64,000 nucleotides of DNA from Sulfitobacter noctilucae. Its GTDB lineage: Bacteria; Pseudomonadota; Alphaproteobacteria; Rhodobacterales; Rhodobacteraceae. This document shows, one piece after another, positions 14,707-23,888 of this stretch. The DNA lies in assembly GCF_000622365.1 (NCBI RefSeq), contig NZ_JASC01000014.1, positions 682,001 through 746,000 of the forward strand, read 5' to 3'. Under the pieces are notes generated by a model that was not told where the DNA came from, did not search any database, and saw only the letters and a list, made by a program, of their open reading frames with translations. Each line of letters starts with the position of its first letter. Position 1 is the stretch's first letter. Made by a program: the position numbers and the translations under genes.

Positions 14707-16995
14707 ATGCGTGCAATTTGTCTGGGCGGCGGGCCGGCTGGCCTATACTTCGGCATCTCTTTGAAACTGCGTGATCCGCAAGCTGAAGTGACTGTGCTGG
14801 AACGTAACCGCCCCGACGACACCTTTGGATGGGGCGTGGTTCTCTCGGACGAGACGCTGTCGAATCTCGAAGCCAACGATCCCGTCTCAGCCGCAGAGAT
14901 TCGCAAGAATTTTGCCTATTGGGACGACATGGCGCTGGTCTATAAAGGCCAGAAGACGGTCAGCTCCGGCCACGGGTTCTGCGGGATCGGACGGATGCGT
15001 TTGTTGCAAATTTTGCAGAACCGCGCCCGCGATCTGGGCGTCGATCTGCAATTCGAGACCGAGGTCAAATCAGCATCGGCCTATATGGACGACTACGACA
15101 TGGTGGTGGCCTGCGACGGGCTGAACTCCAAAACGCGTATGGAATTTCAGGACACCTTTCAGCCCGATGTAGATGTGCGCAAATGCCAGTTTGTCTGGCT
15201 CGGCACGCACCAGAAATTCGACGACGCCTTCACCTTTATCTTCGAGAAGACAGATAAGGGGTGGCTTTGGGTCCATGCCTATCAATTTGATGAGGATACG
15301 GCGACTTTCATTGTGGAATGTTCGCAGCAGACCTTTGACAACTACGGCTTTGGCGAGATGTCGCAGCAGGACACCATTGCGATCTGCGAAGAGGTGTTCG
15401 AGAAGCATCTGGGCGGTCATGCGCTGATGACCAATGCCAACCACATTCGCGGGTCGGCCTGGATCAGATTCCCCCGTGTGCTCTGCGAAAAATGGCATCA
15501 CGAGAATGTCGTGCTGCTGGGCGATGCGGCGGCGACGGCGCATTTCTCCATCGGGTCGGGGACCAAGCTAGCGCTGGAATCCGCCATTTCGCTGGCCGAT
15601 CATGTCCATGCCGAAGGCGAGATCGACGTGGCCTTCGCGAAATACGAGGACGCGCGGCGGCTTGAAGTGCTGCGCTTGCAGTCGGCGGCGCGTAACTCAC
15701 TGGAATGGTTCGAGGATGTGGAGCGGTATCTTGATCTTGATCCGGTGCAGCTGAACTACTCGATGCTGACCCGCTCGCAACGGATAAGCCATGAAAACCT
15801 GCGCGCCCGCGACCCTGAATGGCTGGCGGGTGCCGAGAAGTGGTTCATGGAACAGGCCGGTGCCGGGTCCAATGGCCCCGCACGCGCGCCCATGTTTGCG
15901 CCGTTCCAAATGCGCGATCTGAAGCTCGAGAACCGCGTCGTCGTCTCGCCGATGGCGCAGTACAAAGCGGTCGATGGCTGTCCGACCGACTGGCACCTCA
16001 TTCACTACGGTGAACGGGCCAAGGGCGGGGCAGGGTTGGTCTATACCGAGATGACCTGCGTGAGTGCTGATGGGCGGATTACGCCTGGCTGTCCGGGGCT
16101 TTACGCGCCTGAACACGAGGCTGCATGGAAGCGGCTGACTGATTTCGTACACACCGAAACCGACGCAAAAATCTGTTGCCAGATCGGCCACGCGGGGCGC
16201 AAGGGGGCGACACGGATCGGTTGGGAAGGGATGGACAAGCCGCTATCCGAGGGGGCGTGGGACATTTATTCGGCCTCCGCGATCCCGTGGTCAGAGGAAA
16301 ACGCCACTCCAATCGAAGCCAGCCGCGCCGACATGGACCGGATCCGCAATGATTTTGTGGCGGCGGCCCAGATGGCAGAGCGTGCGGGCTTTGACATGAT
16401 CGAGCTACACGCCGCCCACGGGTATTTCATTTCGTCCTTTATCTCGCCGCTGTCCAACACACGCAGCGATGAATACGGCGGCTCGCTTGAGAACCGCATG
16501 CGCTATCCTTTGGAAGTCTTCGAGGCCATGCGCGTGGTCTGGCCCAAGGGCAAGCCGATGTCCGTGCGTATTTCGGCCAATGACTGGCACGCAGACGGCG
16601 TGACGCCCGAAGAGGCAGTGCAAATTGCCGGCATGTTCGAGGCGGCAGGCGCTGACATCATCGACGTCTCCGCCGGTCAGACCTCGACAGAGGCGCAACC
16701 GGTCTATGGCCGCATGTTCCAGACGCCATTCTCGGACCGCATTCGCAACGAAGGCGGGATCAAGACGATGGCCGTGGGCAACATATTCGAGGCGGATCAT
16801 GTCAATTCGATTTTGATGGCGGGACGGGCGGATCTGGTCTGCCTTGCACGGCCCCATCTGACCGATCCCTATTGGACGTTACGTGAAGGGGCGGCAATCG
16901 GCGACCGGCACGCCAAGTGGCCCTTGCCCTACGAAGCAGGGCGCGATCAGATGTGGCGGCTGGCCGACAAGGCCGCGGAAATGGAGAAAGTATGA
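14707..16995 (+). CDS. Bifunctional anthraniloyl-CoA monooxygenase/reductase
   Basis: A 762-residue natural fusion. Residues 1-380 are a flavoprotein aromatic monooxygenase (FAD loop [15 protein letters not shown], later [20 protein letters not shown]); residues 396-762 are an old-yellow-enzyme-type NADH:flavin oxidoreductase ([41 protein letters not shown]). This architecture is known from 2-aminobenzoyl-CoA monooxygenase/reductase of Azoarcus evansii and from annotated salicylyl-CoA 5-hydroxylases. It hydroxylates and reduces anthraniloyl-CoA to a non-aromatic oxocyclohexene CoA ester. GGGGGCG precedes the ATG. The kynureninase and ligase genes downstream point to anthranilate rather than salicylate. 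First gene of the operon; its stop overlaps the next start. Confidence 0.9.
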   Translation: MRAICLGGGPAGLYFGISLKLRDPQAEVTVLERNRPDDTFGWGVVLSDETLSNLEANDPVSAAEIRKNFAYWDDMALVYKGQKTVSSGHGFCGIGRMRLLQILQNRARDLGVDLQFETEVKSASAYMDDYDMVVACDGLNSKTRMEFQDTFQPDVDVRKCQFVWLGTHQKFDDAFTFIFEKTDKGWLWVHAYQFDEDTATFIVECSQQTFDNYGFGEMSQQDTIAICEEVFEKHLGGHALMTNANHIRGSAWIRFPRVLCEKWHHENVVLLGDAAATAHFSIGSGTKLALESAISLADHVHAEGEIDVAFAKYEDARRLEVLRLQSAARNSLEWFEDVERYLDLDPVQLNYSMLTRSQRISHENLRARDPEWLAGAEKWFMEQAGAGSNGPARAPMFAPFQMRDLKLENRVVVSPMAQYKAVDGCPTDWHLIHYGERAKGGAGLVYTEMTCVSADGRITPGCPGLYAPEHEAAWKRLTDFVHTETDAKICCQIGHAGRKGATRIGWEGMDKPLSEGAWDIYSASAIPWSEENATPIEASRADMDRIRNDFVAAAQMAERAGFDMIELHAAHGYFISSFISPLSNTRSDEYGGSLENRMRYPLEVFEAMRVVWPKGKPMSVRISANDWHADGVTPEEAVQIAGMFEAAGADIIDVSAGQTSTEAQPVYGRMFQTPFSDRIRNEGGIKTMAVGNIFEADHVNSILMAGRADLVCLARPHLTDPYWTLREGAAIGDRHAKWPLPYEAGRDQMWRLADKAAEMEKV

Positions 16996-17711
16996 GACAG
17001 ATTTTGGTAACAGGCGGCGGATCGGGCATTGGCCGCGACGTGGCGCAGGACTTTTTGGCGCGCGGCGACGAGGTGACCATCGCAGGGCGCCGCATGGACG
17101 CGCTTGAGGAAACCTCAGGCGGCAAGATGCGCTGTGTGCAGGTGGACATCACCGATGAGGACGGGGTCAAATCCATGTTCGATCGTCCCTATGATGTGGT
17201 CGTTGCCAACGCAGGCTATGGCCACGGAATGCCGGTCAAGGACATGCCGCTGCAGCTTTTCAATGATACATTGGCCGTGAACCTCACCGGCACCTTTCTG
17301 ACCTTCCGCGAAACATTGCAGGCCGGAATGCAGCCCGGTGGGCGATTGATCGCCATGGCGTCGATTGCCAGCCTCAAGGGCGGTGGCGGTCTGGCGGCCT
17401 ATGCGGCGGCCAAGCATGGTGTGCTGGGGCTGGTGCGGTCCCTTGCTATCGAGGTGGCCAAATCGGGCATCACCTGCAACGCGGTCTGCCCCGGTTTCGT
17501 GGACACCGACATGGCAGCGGGTGCGGTCAAGAACGTCATGAAACGCATGGAAGTCGACCAAGCGGCCGCCGAGAAAATGCTGGTGACCAATAACCCGATG
17601 CGCCGGATGATCACAGTGGATGAAGTCACCGCCGCTGTGCGGTTCCTGGCATCGCCAGAAGCTTCGATGATCAACGGTCATGATCTGGTGGTCTCGGGCG
17701 GCGAAATATGA
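16992..17711 (+). CDS. Short-chain dehydrogenase/reductase
   Basis: A 239-residue classical SDR. The cofactor loop [12 protein letters not shown] is at the N-terminus, NAG is in [10 protein letters not shown], and the active site is Ser...Tyr-x-x-x-Lys in [15 protein letters not shown], with the PG motif in [11 protein letters not shown]. It probably oxidises or reduces the hydroxy/keto ring intermediate in the beta-oxidation-like steps after ring dearomatisation. Start and stop overlap both neighbours by four bases, so translation is coupled. The substrate is assigned from context only. Confidence 0.9.
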   Translation: MRQILVTGGGSGIGRDVAQDFLARGDEVTIAGRRMDALEETSGGKMRCVQVDITDEDGVKSMFDRPYDVVVANAGYGHGMPVKDMPLQLFNDTLAVNLTGTFLTFRETLQAGMQPGGRLIAMASIASLKGGGGLAAYAAAKHGVLGLVRSLAIEVAKSGITCNAVCPGFVDTDMAAGAVKNVMKRMEVDQAAAEKMLVTNNPMRRMITVDEVTAAVRFLASPEASMINGHDLVVSGGEI

Positions 17712-18178
17712 CAGCGGCCAAAGACCGCGTGCGACTGTGGCTTCGGCTGCTGAAAGTCGTGCGCGGCATTGAGCACGAGTTGCGCGATAACCTGCGGCGG
17801 GGTCACAACACGACCCTGCCGCGATTTGATGTGATGTCGGCTCTGTCGCGCCACCCCGAGGGGCTGAAAATGAGCCAGTTGTCCGGCGTGTTGCGCGTCT
17901 CGAACGGTAATGTGACAGGCATCGCCGACCGGCTGGGCGAAGAGGGGCTGGTTGAACGGATCGCCGTCCCCGACGACCGCCGCGCCATCTTGCTGAAATT
18001 AACACCTGCGGGAGAGCGGGAATTTGCGGTCCAGGCCCGCGCCCATGAGAATTGGATCAACGAGATGTTGAGCGGCGTCAGCCCCGAAGATGCCCGCGCG
18101 ATGGCGGAACGCTTGCAGGCCTTTGCGGCCGCCGCAGACGCCGATACCCAAAAGAAGGAAAGCGTACATGCGCAGTGA
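17708..18178 (+). CDS. MarR-family transcriptional regulator
   Basis: A 156-residue winged-helix regulator. The helix-turn-helix is around [20 protein letters not shown] and the wing around [20 protein letters not shown] with the conserved DxR. Members of this family in CoA-dependent aromatic pathways usually sense an aryl-CoA ester and release DNA. Being encoded inside the operon, with a MarR-like palindrome at the operon promoter (14610-14625), it is the likely local repressor, with anthraniloyl-CoA the plausible ligand. It overlaps the SDR by four bases and the next gene by eleven. Confidence 0.92.
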   Translation: MTAAKDRVRLWLRLLKVVRGIEHELRDNLRRGHNTTLPRFDVMSALSRHPEGLKMSQLSGVLRVSNGNVTGIADRLGEEGLVERIAVPDDRRAILLKLTPAGEREFAVQARAHENWINEMLSGVSPEDARAMAERLQAFAAAADADTQKKESVHAQ

Positions 18179-18968
18179 TGTGAAACATTTTATTTGTGAA
18201 ATCGAGAACGGGATCGCCACTGTCCGGCTGGATCGGCCTGATCGTAAAAACCCGCTCACATTCGACAGCTATGCCGAGATGCGCGACTGGTTCCGCGATC
18301 TGGTCTATGCCGATGACGTTGATGTGGTGGTCTTTGGATCCAATGGGGGCAACTTTAGCTCTGGCGGCGATGTGCATGATATCATTGGGCCTTTGACCCG
18401 GATGAACATGAAAGAACTGCTGCGGTTCACCCGCATGACCGGCGATTTGGTCAAGGCGATTGTGAACTGCGGCAAGCCTGTGGTTGCGGCTGTGGACGGC
18501 ATCTGCGTGGGCGCGGGGGCGATCATTGCGATGGCATCGGACCTGCGGGTTGCAACACCCGAGGCGAAAACCGCATTTTTGTTCACCCGCGTCGGGCTGG
18601 CGGGCTGCGACATGGGGGCCTGTGCAATCCTGCCGCGTGTGATTGGCCAGACCCGCGCGGCAGAACTGCTTTACACGGGCCGGTCGATGTCGGCGGAGGA
18701 AGGCGAACGCTGGGGCTTCTTCAATCGCTTGGTTTCATCAGATGCACTGGACGCGGAGGCTTTGGCGCTGGCGCAGCAAATACAGGCCGGGCCGAACTTT
18801 GCGCATATGATGACCAAGACCATGCTGGCGCAGGAATGGTCGATGTCGATCGAGCAAGCGATCGAGGCCGAAGCGCAGGCGCAGGCAATTTGCATGCAAA
18901 CGGGCGATTTCGAGCGGGCGTATAAAGCGTTCGTGGCCAAGGAGCGCCCTGTTTTCGAGGGGGACTGA
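18168..18968 (+). CDS. Enoyl-CoA hydratase/isomerase family protein
   Basis: A 266-residue crotonase-fold protein. The oxyanion-hole region [14 protein letters not shown] and the second motif [20 protein letters not shown] with [20 protein letters not shown] are clear. In the operon it should hydrate or hydrolytically open a ring CoA intermediate. Start chosen at the ATG 18168, eleven bases before the MarR stop, because AAGAAGGAA lies just upstream; the ORF frame extends earlier without a site. The precise reaction cannot be read from sequence. Confidence 0.88.
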   Translation: MRSDVKHFICEIENGIATVRLDRPDRKNPLTFDSYAEMRDWFRDLVYADDVDVVVFGSNGGNFSSGGDVHDIIGPLTRMNMKELLRFTRMTGDLVKAIVNCGKPVVAAVDGICVGAGAIIAMASDLRVATPEAKTAFLFTRVGLAGCDMGACAILPRVIGQTRAAELLYTGRSMSAEEGERWGFFNRLVSSDALDAEALALAQQIQAGPNFAHMMTKTMLAQEWSMSIEQAIEAEAQAQAICMQTGDFERAYKAFVAKERPVFEGD

Positions 18969-18980
18969 CGTGGGGCCGTC

Positions 18981-19035
18981 GACTGGGGCTCTGCCCCAGA
19001 CCCCGCGGGATATAAGGCCAAAAAGAGAAAGCAAG
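18981..19035 (+). repeat. GC-rich intergenic repeat of the Roseobacter type
   Basis: Inside the only sizeable gap of the operon. It contains the inverted repeat TGGGGC-TCT-GCCCCA (18984-18998), then CCCCGCGGGATAT and a purine-rich tail. Elements starting GGGGCTCTGCCCC and ending in a GGCCAAAAAGA-like tail are, from memory, frequent between genes in Rhodobacteraceae. It may act as an mRNA hairpin separating the first four genes from the rest. Confidence 0.55.
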
Positions 19036-19054
19036 AAAGAAGGGATGTGGCGCG

Positions 19055-20203
19055 ATGAGTGACCGGAGTTTTCTGACCTGGCCGTTTTTTGAAGAGCGGC
19101 ATCGGGAGTTGGCGGATGCGCTGGACGGTTGGGCCACGCAGCATTTGAGTGCTGTGGATCACAGCGATACCGATGCGGCCTGCCGGTCGATTGTCACCTT
19201 GCTGGGCGAGGGGGGATGGTTGCGCCATTCAGGCGCTCAGGCGGGGGAGCGCCTTGACGTGCGCAGCCTGTGTCTGATCCGGGAAACTCTGGCGCGGCAT
19301 GATGGCCTGGCTGACTTTGCCTTTGCCATGCAGGGATTGGGGACTGGCGCGATATCGCTTTTCGGGACAGAGGAGCAGCAGAGCGAATGGCTGCCGAAAA
19401 CCCGCAGCGGTGCCGCGATTTCCGCCTTTGCGCTGACAGAACCGCAGTCGGGGTCTGATGTGGCAAGCTCGACCATGACGGCAACGGCTGACGGAAATGG
19501 TTTTGTGCTGGATGGGCGCAAGACCTGGATTTCCAATGGAGGGATTGCAGATGTCTACACCGTCTTTGCTAGGACGGGTGAGGCACCGGGGGCAAAGGGC
19601 CTGTCGGCTTTTGTCGTGCCTGCCGACACCCCCGGATTGAAGGTGGAAGAGCGGCTTGAGGTGATCGCACCGCATCCGCTGGCCACGTTGCATTTTGATG
19701 GGGTGAAAGTGCCCGGATCGGCTTTGATCGGCGAGAGTGGCCGCGGTTTCGGCATCGCCATGTCGGTGCTGGATGTGTTCCGCTCTACCGTGGCGGCGGC
19801 CGCATTGGGCTTTGCCCGGCGTGCGCTGGATGAGGCGATCGAGCGGGTCACCAGCCGCAAGGTGCAGGGTGCGCCGCTATCGGATTTGCAAATAGTGCAA
19901 GGGCATATCGCGGATATGGCGGTGGATGTGGATGCTTCCGCTTTGTTGATCTACCGTGCTGCCTGGGCCAAGGACAGTGGTGCGCCACGGGTCACGCGCG
20001 AGGCGGCGATGGCCAAATTGTTCGCCACGGATCATGCGCAGACCGTTATCGACAAGGCCGTGCAATTGCACGGGGGCGACGGTGTGCGTCACGGTCAAAT
20101 GGTTGAAAGTCTGTACCGCGAAATCCGCGCTCTGCGCATTTACGAAGGGGCATCCGATGTGCAGCGTGTGGTGATTGCCCGCCAAACTCTGGGGAGCAGA
20201 TAG
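19055..20203 (+). CDS. Acyl-CoA dehydrogenase
   Basis: A 382-residue FAD-dependent dehydrogenase. [15 protein letters not shown] and [18 protein letters not shown] are the typical FAD and substrate motifs, and the C-terminal [24 protein letters not shown] gives the catalytic base region (Glu of YEGAS). It would introduce a double bond in a saturated ring-derived or ring-opened CoA ester during anthraniloyl-CoA breakdown. The stop TAG is followed immediately by the ATG of the ligase. Confidence 0.92.
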   Translation: MSDRSFLTWPFFEERHRELADALDGWATQHLSAVDHSDTDAACRSIVTLLGEGGWLRHSGAQAGERLDVRSLCLIRETLARHDGLADFAFAMQGLGTGAISLFGTEEQQSEWLPKTRSGAAISAFALTEPQSGSDVASSTMTATADGNGFVLDGRKTWISNGGIADVYTVFARTGEAPGAKGLSAFVVPADTPGLKVEERLEVIAPHPLATLHFDGVKVPGSALIGESGRGFGIAMSVLDVFRSTVAAAALGFARRALDEAIERVTSRKVQGAPLSDLQIVQGHIADMAVDVDASALLIYRAAWAKDSGAPRVTREAAMAKLFATDHAQTVIDKAVQLHGGDGVRHGQMVESLYREIRALRIYEGASDVQRVVIARQTLGSR

Positions 20204-21823
20204 ATGCTGGGACCGTCAGCGCATAGTGACACCTTCACCCGCGACAACCTGCCGGATATGGGGCAGTGGCCTGACCTGCTGCTGGAGGCTTTCGACTATC
20301 CCGATCAACTGAACGTCGGCGTGGAACTGACGGATGAGATGGTCGAAAAAGGATTTGGCGATCATACCGCGCTGATCGGCAACGGGCGCAGACGCACCTA
20401 CAAGGAACTGACGGATTGGACCAACAAGCTGGCCAATGCGATGGTGGATCATCTGGGGCTGAAGCCGGGCAACCGGGTGCTGATCCGGTCTGCGAATAAC
20501 CCCGCGATGGTGGCGTGTTGGTTGGCTGCGACCAAGGCAGGGGCGGTTGTGGTCAATACCATGCCGATGTTGCGGGCGGGTGAACTGGCCGCGATCGTGG
20601 ACAAGGCCCAGATCTCACATGCGCTTTGTGACACGCGGTTGATGGACGAGATGACGGCCTGTGCGAAAACCTCTGACTTTCTGACCAGTGTTGTGGGTTT
20701 CGACGGGACCAGCAATCATGACGCCGAACTGGACCGACTGGCACTGGAAAAACCTGTACAGTTTCAGGCTGTGGAAACGGCGCAGGATGATGTGGCGCTG
20801 CTGGGCTTTACCTCGGGCACTACGGGCGAGCCGAAGGCGACGATGCATTTTCACCGCGATCTGCTGATCATCGCGGATGGGTATGCCCGCGAAGTCTTGC
20901 AAGTGACCCCTGATGACGTCTTTGTCGGCTCGCCGCCTTTGGCCTTTACCTTCGGGCTGGGGGGGCTGGCGGTTTTCCCGTTGCGTTTTGGTGCGGCAGC
21001 GACACTGCTGGAGACAGCAAGCCCGCCCAATATGATCGAGATCATCGAGAAATTTAAAGCGACGGTGTGTTTTACCGCGCCCACTGCTTACCGCGCCATG
21101 TTGCAGGCGATGGAAGAGGGGGCGGACCTGTCCTCGCTGCGGGCGGCCGTCAGCGCGGGGGAGACCTTGCCCGCACCCGTCTATCATGACTGGAAAGAAA
21201 AGACCGGCAAGCCGATGCTGGACGGGATCGGCGCGACCGAAATGCTGCATATCTTTATCTCGAACCGCTTTGATGATCACAGGGCGGCTTGTACCGGTAA
21301 ACCTGTCACCGGCTATGAGGCCAGGATCATTGATGAGAACGGCGATGAAGTGCCGCGCGGAGAGGTCGGGCGTCTGGCCGTGCGCGGGCCTACGGGGTGC
21401 CGTTATCTCGCGGATGCGCGGCAGCAGGCCTATGTGAAGGACGGATGGAACATCACCGGTGACAGTTTCAGCATGGATGCGGACGGTTATCTGCATTTTG
21501 CGGCCCGCAACGACGATATGATCATCAGCGCAGGCTATAACATCGCCGGCCCGGAAGTGGAGGCCGCCTTGCTGTCGCATCCTGCGGTCAGCGAATGTGG
21601 CGTTGTGGCCGCCGCAGACGAAACGCGAGGTGCCATCGTGCAGGCGCATATCGTGCTGGTGGCCGGCGTCAAAGGAGATGATGCGCTGATTAAGGAACTG
21701 CAGAACCATGTGAAAAGCACCATCGCCCCTTACAAGTACCCGCGTGATATCCGGTTCATCGACGCGCTGCCCAAGACGGCTACGGGCAAGATCCAGCGCT
21801 TCGCGTTGAGAGAGCAGTCATGA
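20204..21823 (+). CDS. 2-aminobenzoate (anthranilate)-CoA ligase, benzoate-CoA-ligase family
   Basis: A 539-residue adenylate-forming enzyme. The P-loop [21 protein letters not shown] is at about 200-220, the A5-like motif [15 protein letters not shown] is near 345, and the C-terminal hinge and lysine region [14 protein letters not shown] ... [15 protein letters not shown] is complete. The closest known group is benzoate/2-aminobenzoate-CoA ligase (AbmG-like). It converts anthranilate from the kynureninase step into anthraniloyl-CoA, the substrate of the operon's first gene. It abuts the acyl-CoA dehydrogenase and overlaps kynA by four bases. Confidence 0.9.
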   Translation: MLGPSAHSDTFTRDNLPDMGQWPDLLLEAFDYPDQLNVGVELTDEMVEKGFGDHTALIGNGRRRTYKELTDWTNKLANAMVDHLGLKPGNRVLIRSANNPAMVACWLAATKAGAVVVNTMPMLRAGELAAIVDKAQISHALCDTRLMDEMTACAKTSDFLTSVVGFDGTSNHDAELDRLALEKPVQFQAVETAQDDVALLGFTSGTTGEPKATMHFHRDLLIIADGYAREVLQVTPDDVFVGSPPLAFTFGLGGLAVFPLRFGAAATLLETASPPNMIEIIEKFKATVCFTAPTAYRAMLQAMEEGADLSSLRAAVSAGETLPAPVYHDWKEKTGKPMLDGIGATEMLHIFISNRFDDHRAACTGKPVTGYEARIIDENGDEVPRGEVGRLAVRGPTGCRYLADARQQAYVKDGWNITGDSFSMDADGYLHFAARNDDMIISAGYNIAGPEVEAALLSHPAVSECGVVAAADETRGAIVQAHIVLVAGVKGDDALIKELQNHVKSTIAPYKYPRDIRFIDALPKTATGKIQRFALREQS

Positions 21824-22647
21824 GCGATTTCGACGATGCCTCGACGGGGGCGAAAATGGATTTTGCCAAGGATATGTCCTATGGCGACTATCTGGGCCTT
21901 GATGCGATCCTGACTGCGCAACACCCGTTGTCTGATGCCCATGACGAGATGCTGTTCATCGTGCAGCATCAGACATCCGAGCTTTGGATGCGGCTGGCCA
22001 TTCACGAGCTTCAGGCGGCGCGAGCGGTGATGATGGAAGGCAAGCTGAAACCGGCGTTCAAGATGTTGACCCGCGTGGCACGCATATTTGAGCAGCTGAA
22101 CTCGGCCTGGGACGTGTTGCGCACCATGACGCCCAGTGAATACACGGCGTTTCGCCCTTCACTGGGAAATTCATCTGGGTTCCAGTCGCATCAATACCGC
22201 TTGGTTGAATATCTGCTGGGCAACCGCATCGGGGCGCTGATGAAGCTCCACGCGCACAAGCCGGATGCCTATGAAGCGCTGAGCGCGGAACTGGCGTTGC
22301 CGAGCCTGTATCAGGTGGCCATCGACGTCACCTGCTCGCGGATGGGGGTGGCCTCCTTGGCCGGACAACCCAGCACCGAAGACTGGAAGGCCGACCCGGC
22401 CATTCAGGAACTGTGGCAGAAGGTGTACGAAGACCCCGGCACCTATTGGGAGCTGTACGAATTGGCCGAGAAACTGGTCGATCTTGAGGATTATTTCCGC
22501 CGTTGGCGGTTCAACCATGTCACCACCGTTGAGCGGATCATCGGCTTCAAACGCGGCACCGGCGGCACCAGTGGTGTGGCCTATCTGCGCAAGATGCTAG
22601 AGGTCGAGCTGTTTCCGGAGTTATGGCATGTCAGAGGAGCATTATAA
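21820..22647 (+). CDS. kynA: Tryptophan 2,3-dioxygenase
   Basis: A 275-residue haem dioxygenase. The N-terminal [12 protein letters not shown] and the motif [22 protein letters not shown] are characteristic; the C-terminal [20 protein letters not shown] holds the proximal haem His and the substrate loop. It opens the indole ring of L-tryptophan to N-formylkynurenine with O2 and is soluble. It overlaps the CoA ligase stop by four bases and ends directly against the kynureninase start, so tryptophan cleavage and anthranilate activation are made from one mRNA. Confidence 0.97.
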   Translation: MSDFDDASTGAKMDFAKDMSYGDYLGLDAILTAQHPLSDAHDEMLFIVQHQTSELWMRLAIHELQAARAVMMEGKLKPAFKMLTRVARIFEQLNSAWDVLRTMTPSEYTAFRPSLGNSSGFQSHQYRLVEYLLGNRIGALMKLHAHKPDAYEALSAELALPSLYQVAIDVTCSRMGVASLAGQPSTEDWKADPAIQELWQKVYEDPGTYWELYELAEKLVDLEDYFRRWRFNHVTTVERIIGFKRGTGGTSGVAYLRKMLEVELFPELWHVRGAL

Positions 22648-23838
22648 GTGGCGAACGTGTTGAACAAAGAGGCTTTTATCATCCCCGAAGGTGTCGTCTA
22701 TCTGGATGGCAACTCGCTGGGACCGATGCCCAAAACTGTGCCTGAACGGGTGGCAGGCACGATGAATGACGAATGGGCCCAAATGCTGATCGGCGGCTGG
22801 AACAAGGCAGGCTGGATGGCTATGCCATCGGATGTGGGCGATGCGGTGGGCCAATTGATAGGCGCGGCATCGGGGTCTGTGGTGATGGGCGACACGTTGT
22901 CGGTCAAGGTTTATCAGGCACTGGCCGCAGGATTGAAAATGCGCCCGGACCGGCGGGTGATCCTGTCTGATACCGGCAATTTCCCGAGCGATCTCTATAT
23001 GGCTGAAGGGTTGGTCGGGCTGCTACAGCAGGGTTATGAGCTGCGCACCGTTGCGCCTGACGAAGTGGCGGATGCCATCGGTGATGATGTCGCCGTCGTG
23101 ATGCTGACAGAGGTCGATTACCGCACCGGCCGCATGCACGACATGAAGACGATCACCGAAATGACCCATGCAGCGGGCGCGGTGATGGTCTGGGATCTGG
23201 CCCATTCTGCGGGTGCCATCCCTGTCGATCTGGCCGCAGCAAACTGCGAATTTGCGGTGGGCTGCACCTATAAATATCTTAATGGCGGGCCGGGTGCCCC
23301 TGCGTTCATCTATGTGCGCCCCGATCTGGCCGATAGTGCTGAGCCGGCGCTTAGCGGATGGTTGGGCCATCACAGCCCGTTCGATTTCGATCTGCACTAC
23401 AAACCCGCCAAAGGGATCGAGCGGATGCGCGTGGGCACGCCGCCGGTGCTGCAACTGGCGGCACTTCAGTCAGCGATGGCAGTCTGGGAAGGCGTGTCGA
23501 TGCAGGATGTCCGCGCAGCTTCCATCGAACTGCAAGAGCAATTTATCGAGGAAGTCGAGCGGGACGTGCCGCAGCTGACCCTTGCCAGCCCCCGTGACAG
23601 CACCGTGCGCGGCTCGCAAGTCTCGTTCCGGTTCGAGCATGGCTATGCTGCGATGCAGGCGCTCATCGACCGGGGGGTGATCGGCGATTTCCGTGCGCCT
23701 GAAATCATGCGCTTTGGCTTTACGCCGCTTTATCTGGATGCGGGCGATGTGAGTGCTGCGGTGCGGGTGATCAAGGATGTGATGGAGAACGCCTTGTGGG
23801 ACGATGAAAACTACAAGGTTCGCAGCCGCGTGACCTAG
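22648..23838 (+). CDS. kynU: Kynureninase
   Basis: A 396-residue PLP enzyme that splits kynurenine into anthranilate and alanine. YLDGNSLGPMPK at the N-terminus and GCTYKYLNGGPGAPAF, with the PLP lysine, are family hallmarks. The start is GTG at 22648, directly after the kynA stop, with GAGGAG eight bases upstream. Together with kynA and the CoA ligase it links tryptophan to anthraniloyl-CoA. The intermediate formamidase (kynB type) is not found in this window. A hairpin follows the stop. Confidence 0.96.
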   Translation: MANVLNKEAFIIPEGVVYLDGNSLGPMPKTVPERVAGTMNDEWAQMLIGGWNKAGWMAMPSDVGDAVGQLIGAASGSVVMGDTLSVKVYQALAAGLKMRPDRRVILSDTGNFPSDLYMAEGLVGLLQQGYELRTVAPDEVADAIGDDVAVVMLTEVDYRTGRMHDMKTITEMTHAAGAVMVWDLAHSAGAIPVDLAAANCEFAVGCTYKYLNGGPGAPAFIYVRPDLADSAEPALSGWLGHHSPFDFDLHYKPAKGIERMRVGTPPVLQLAALQSAMAVWEGVSMQDVRAASIELQEQFIEEVERDVPQLTLASPRDSTVRGSQVSFRFEHGYAAMQALIDRGVIGDFRAPEIMRFGFTPLYLDAGDVSAAVRVIKDVMENALWDDENYKVRSRVT

Positions 23839-23839
23839 T

Positions 23840-23859
23840 CCCGCCGGTTAAACGGCGGG
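23840..23859. terminator. Hairpin between kynU and phoX
   Basis: CCCGCCG-GTTAAA-CGGCGGG forms a 7 bp GC stem in the gap between two convergent genes. No T-tract follows, so it is at best a weak or Rho-assisted terminator. Confidence 0.4.
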
Positions 23860-23888
23860 GCCACATCGGCGGTCAACCAATCTGATAA

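Noticed and set aside
20615..21709. 364-codon frame antisense to the anthranilate-CoA ligase
   Set aside because: Shadow of a well-supported gene; no ribosome site or domain.
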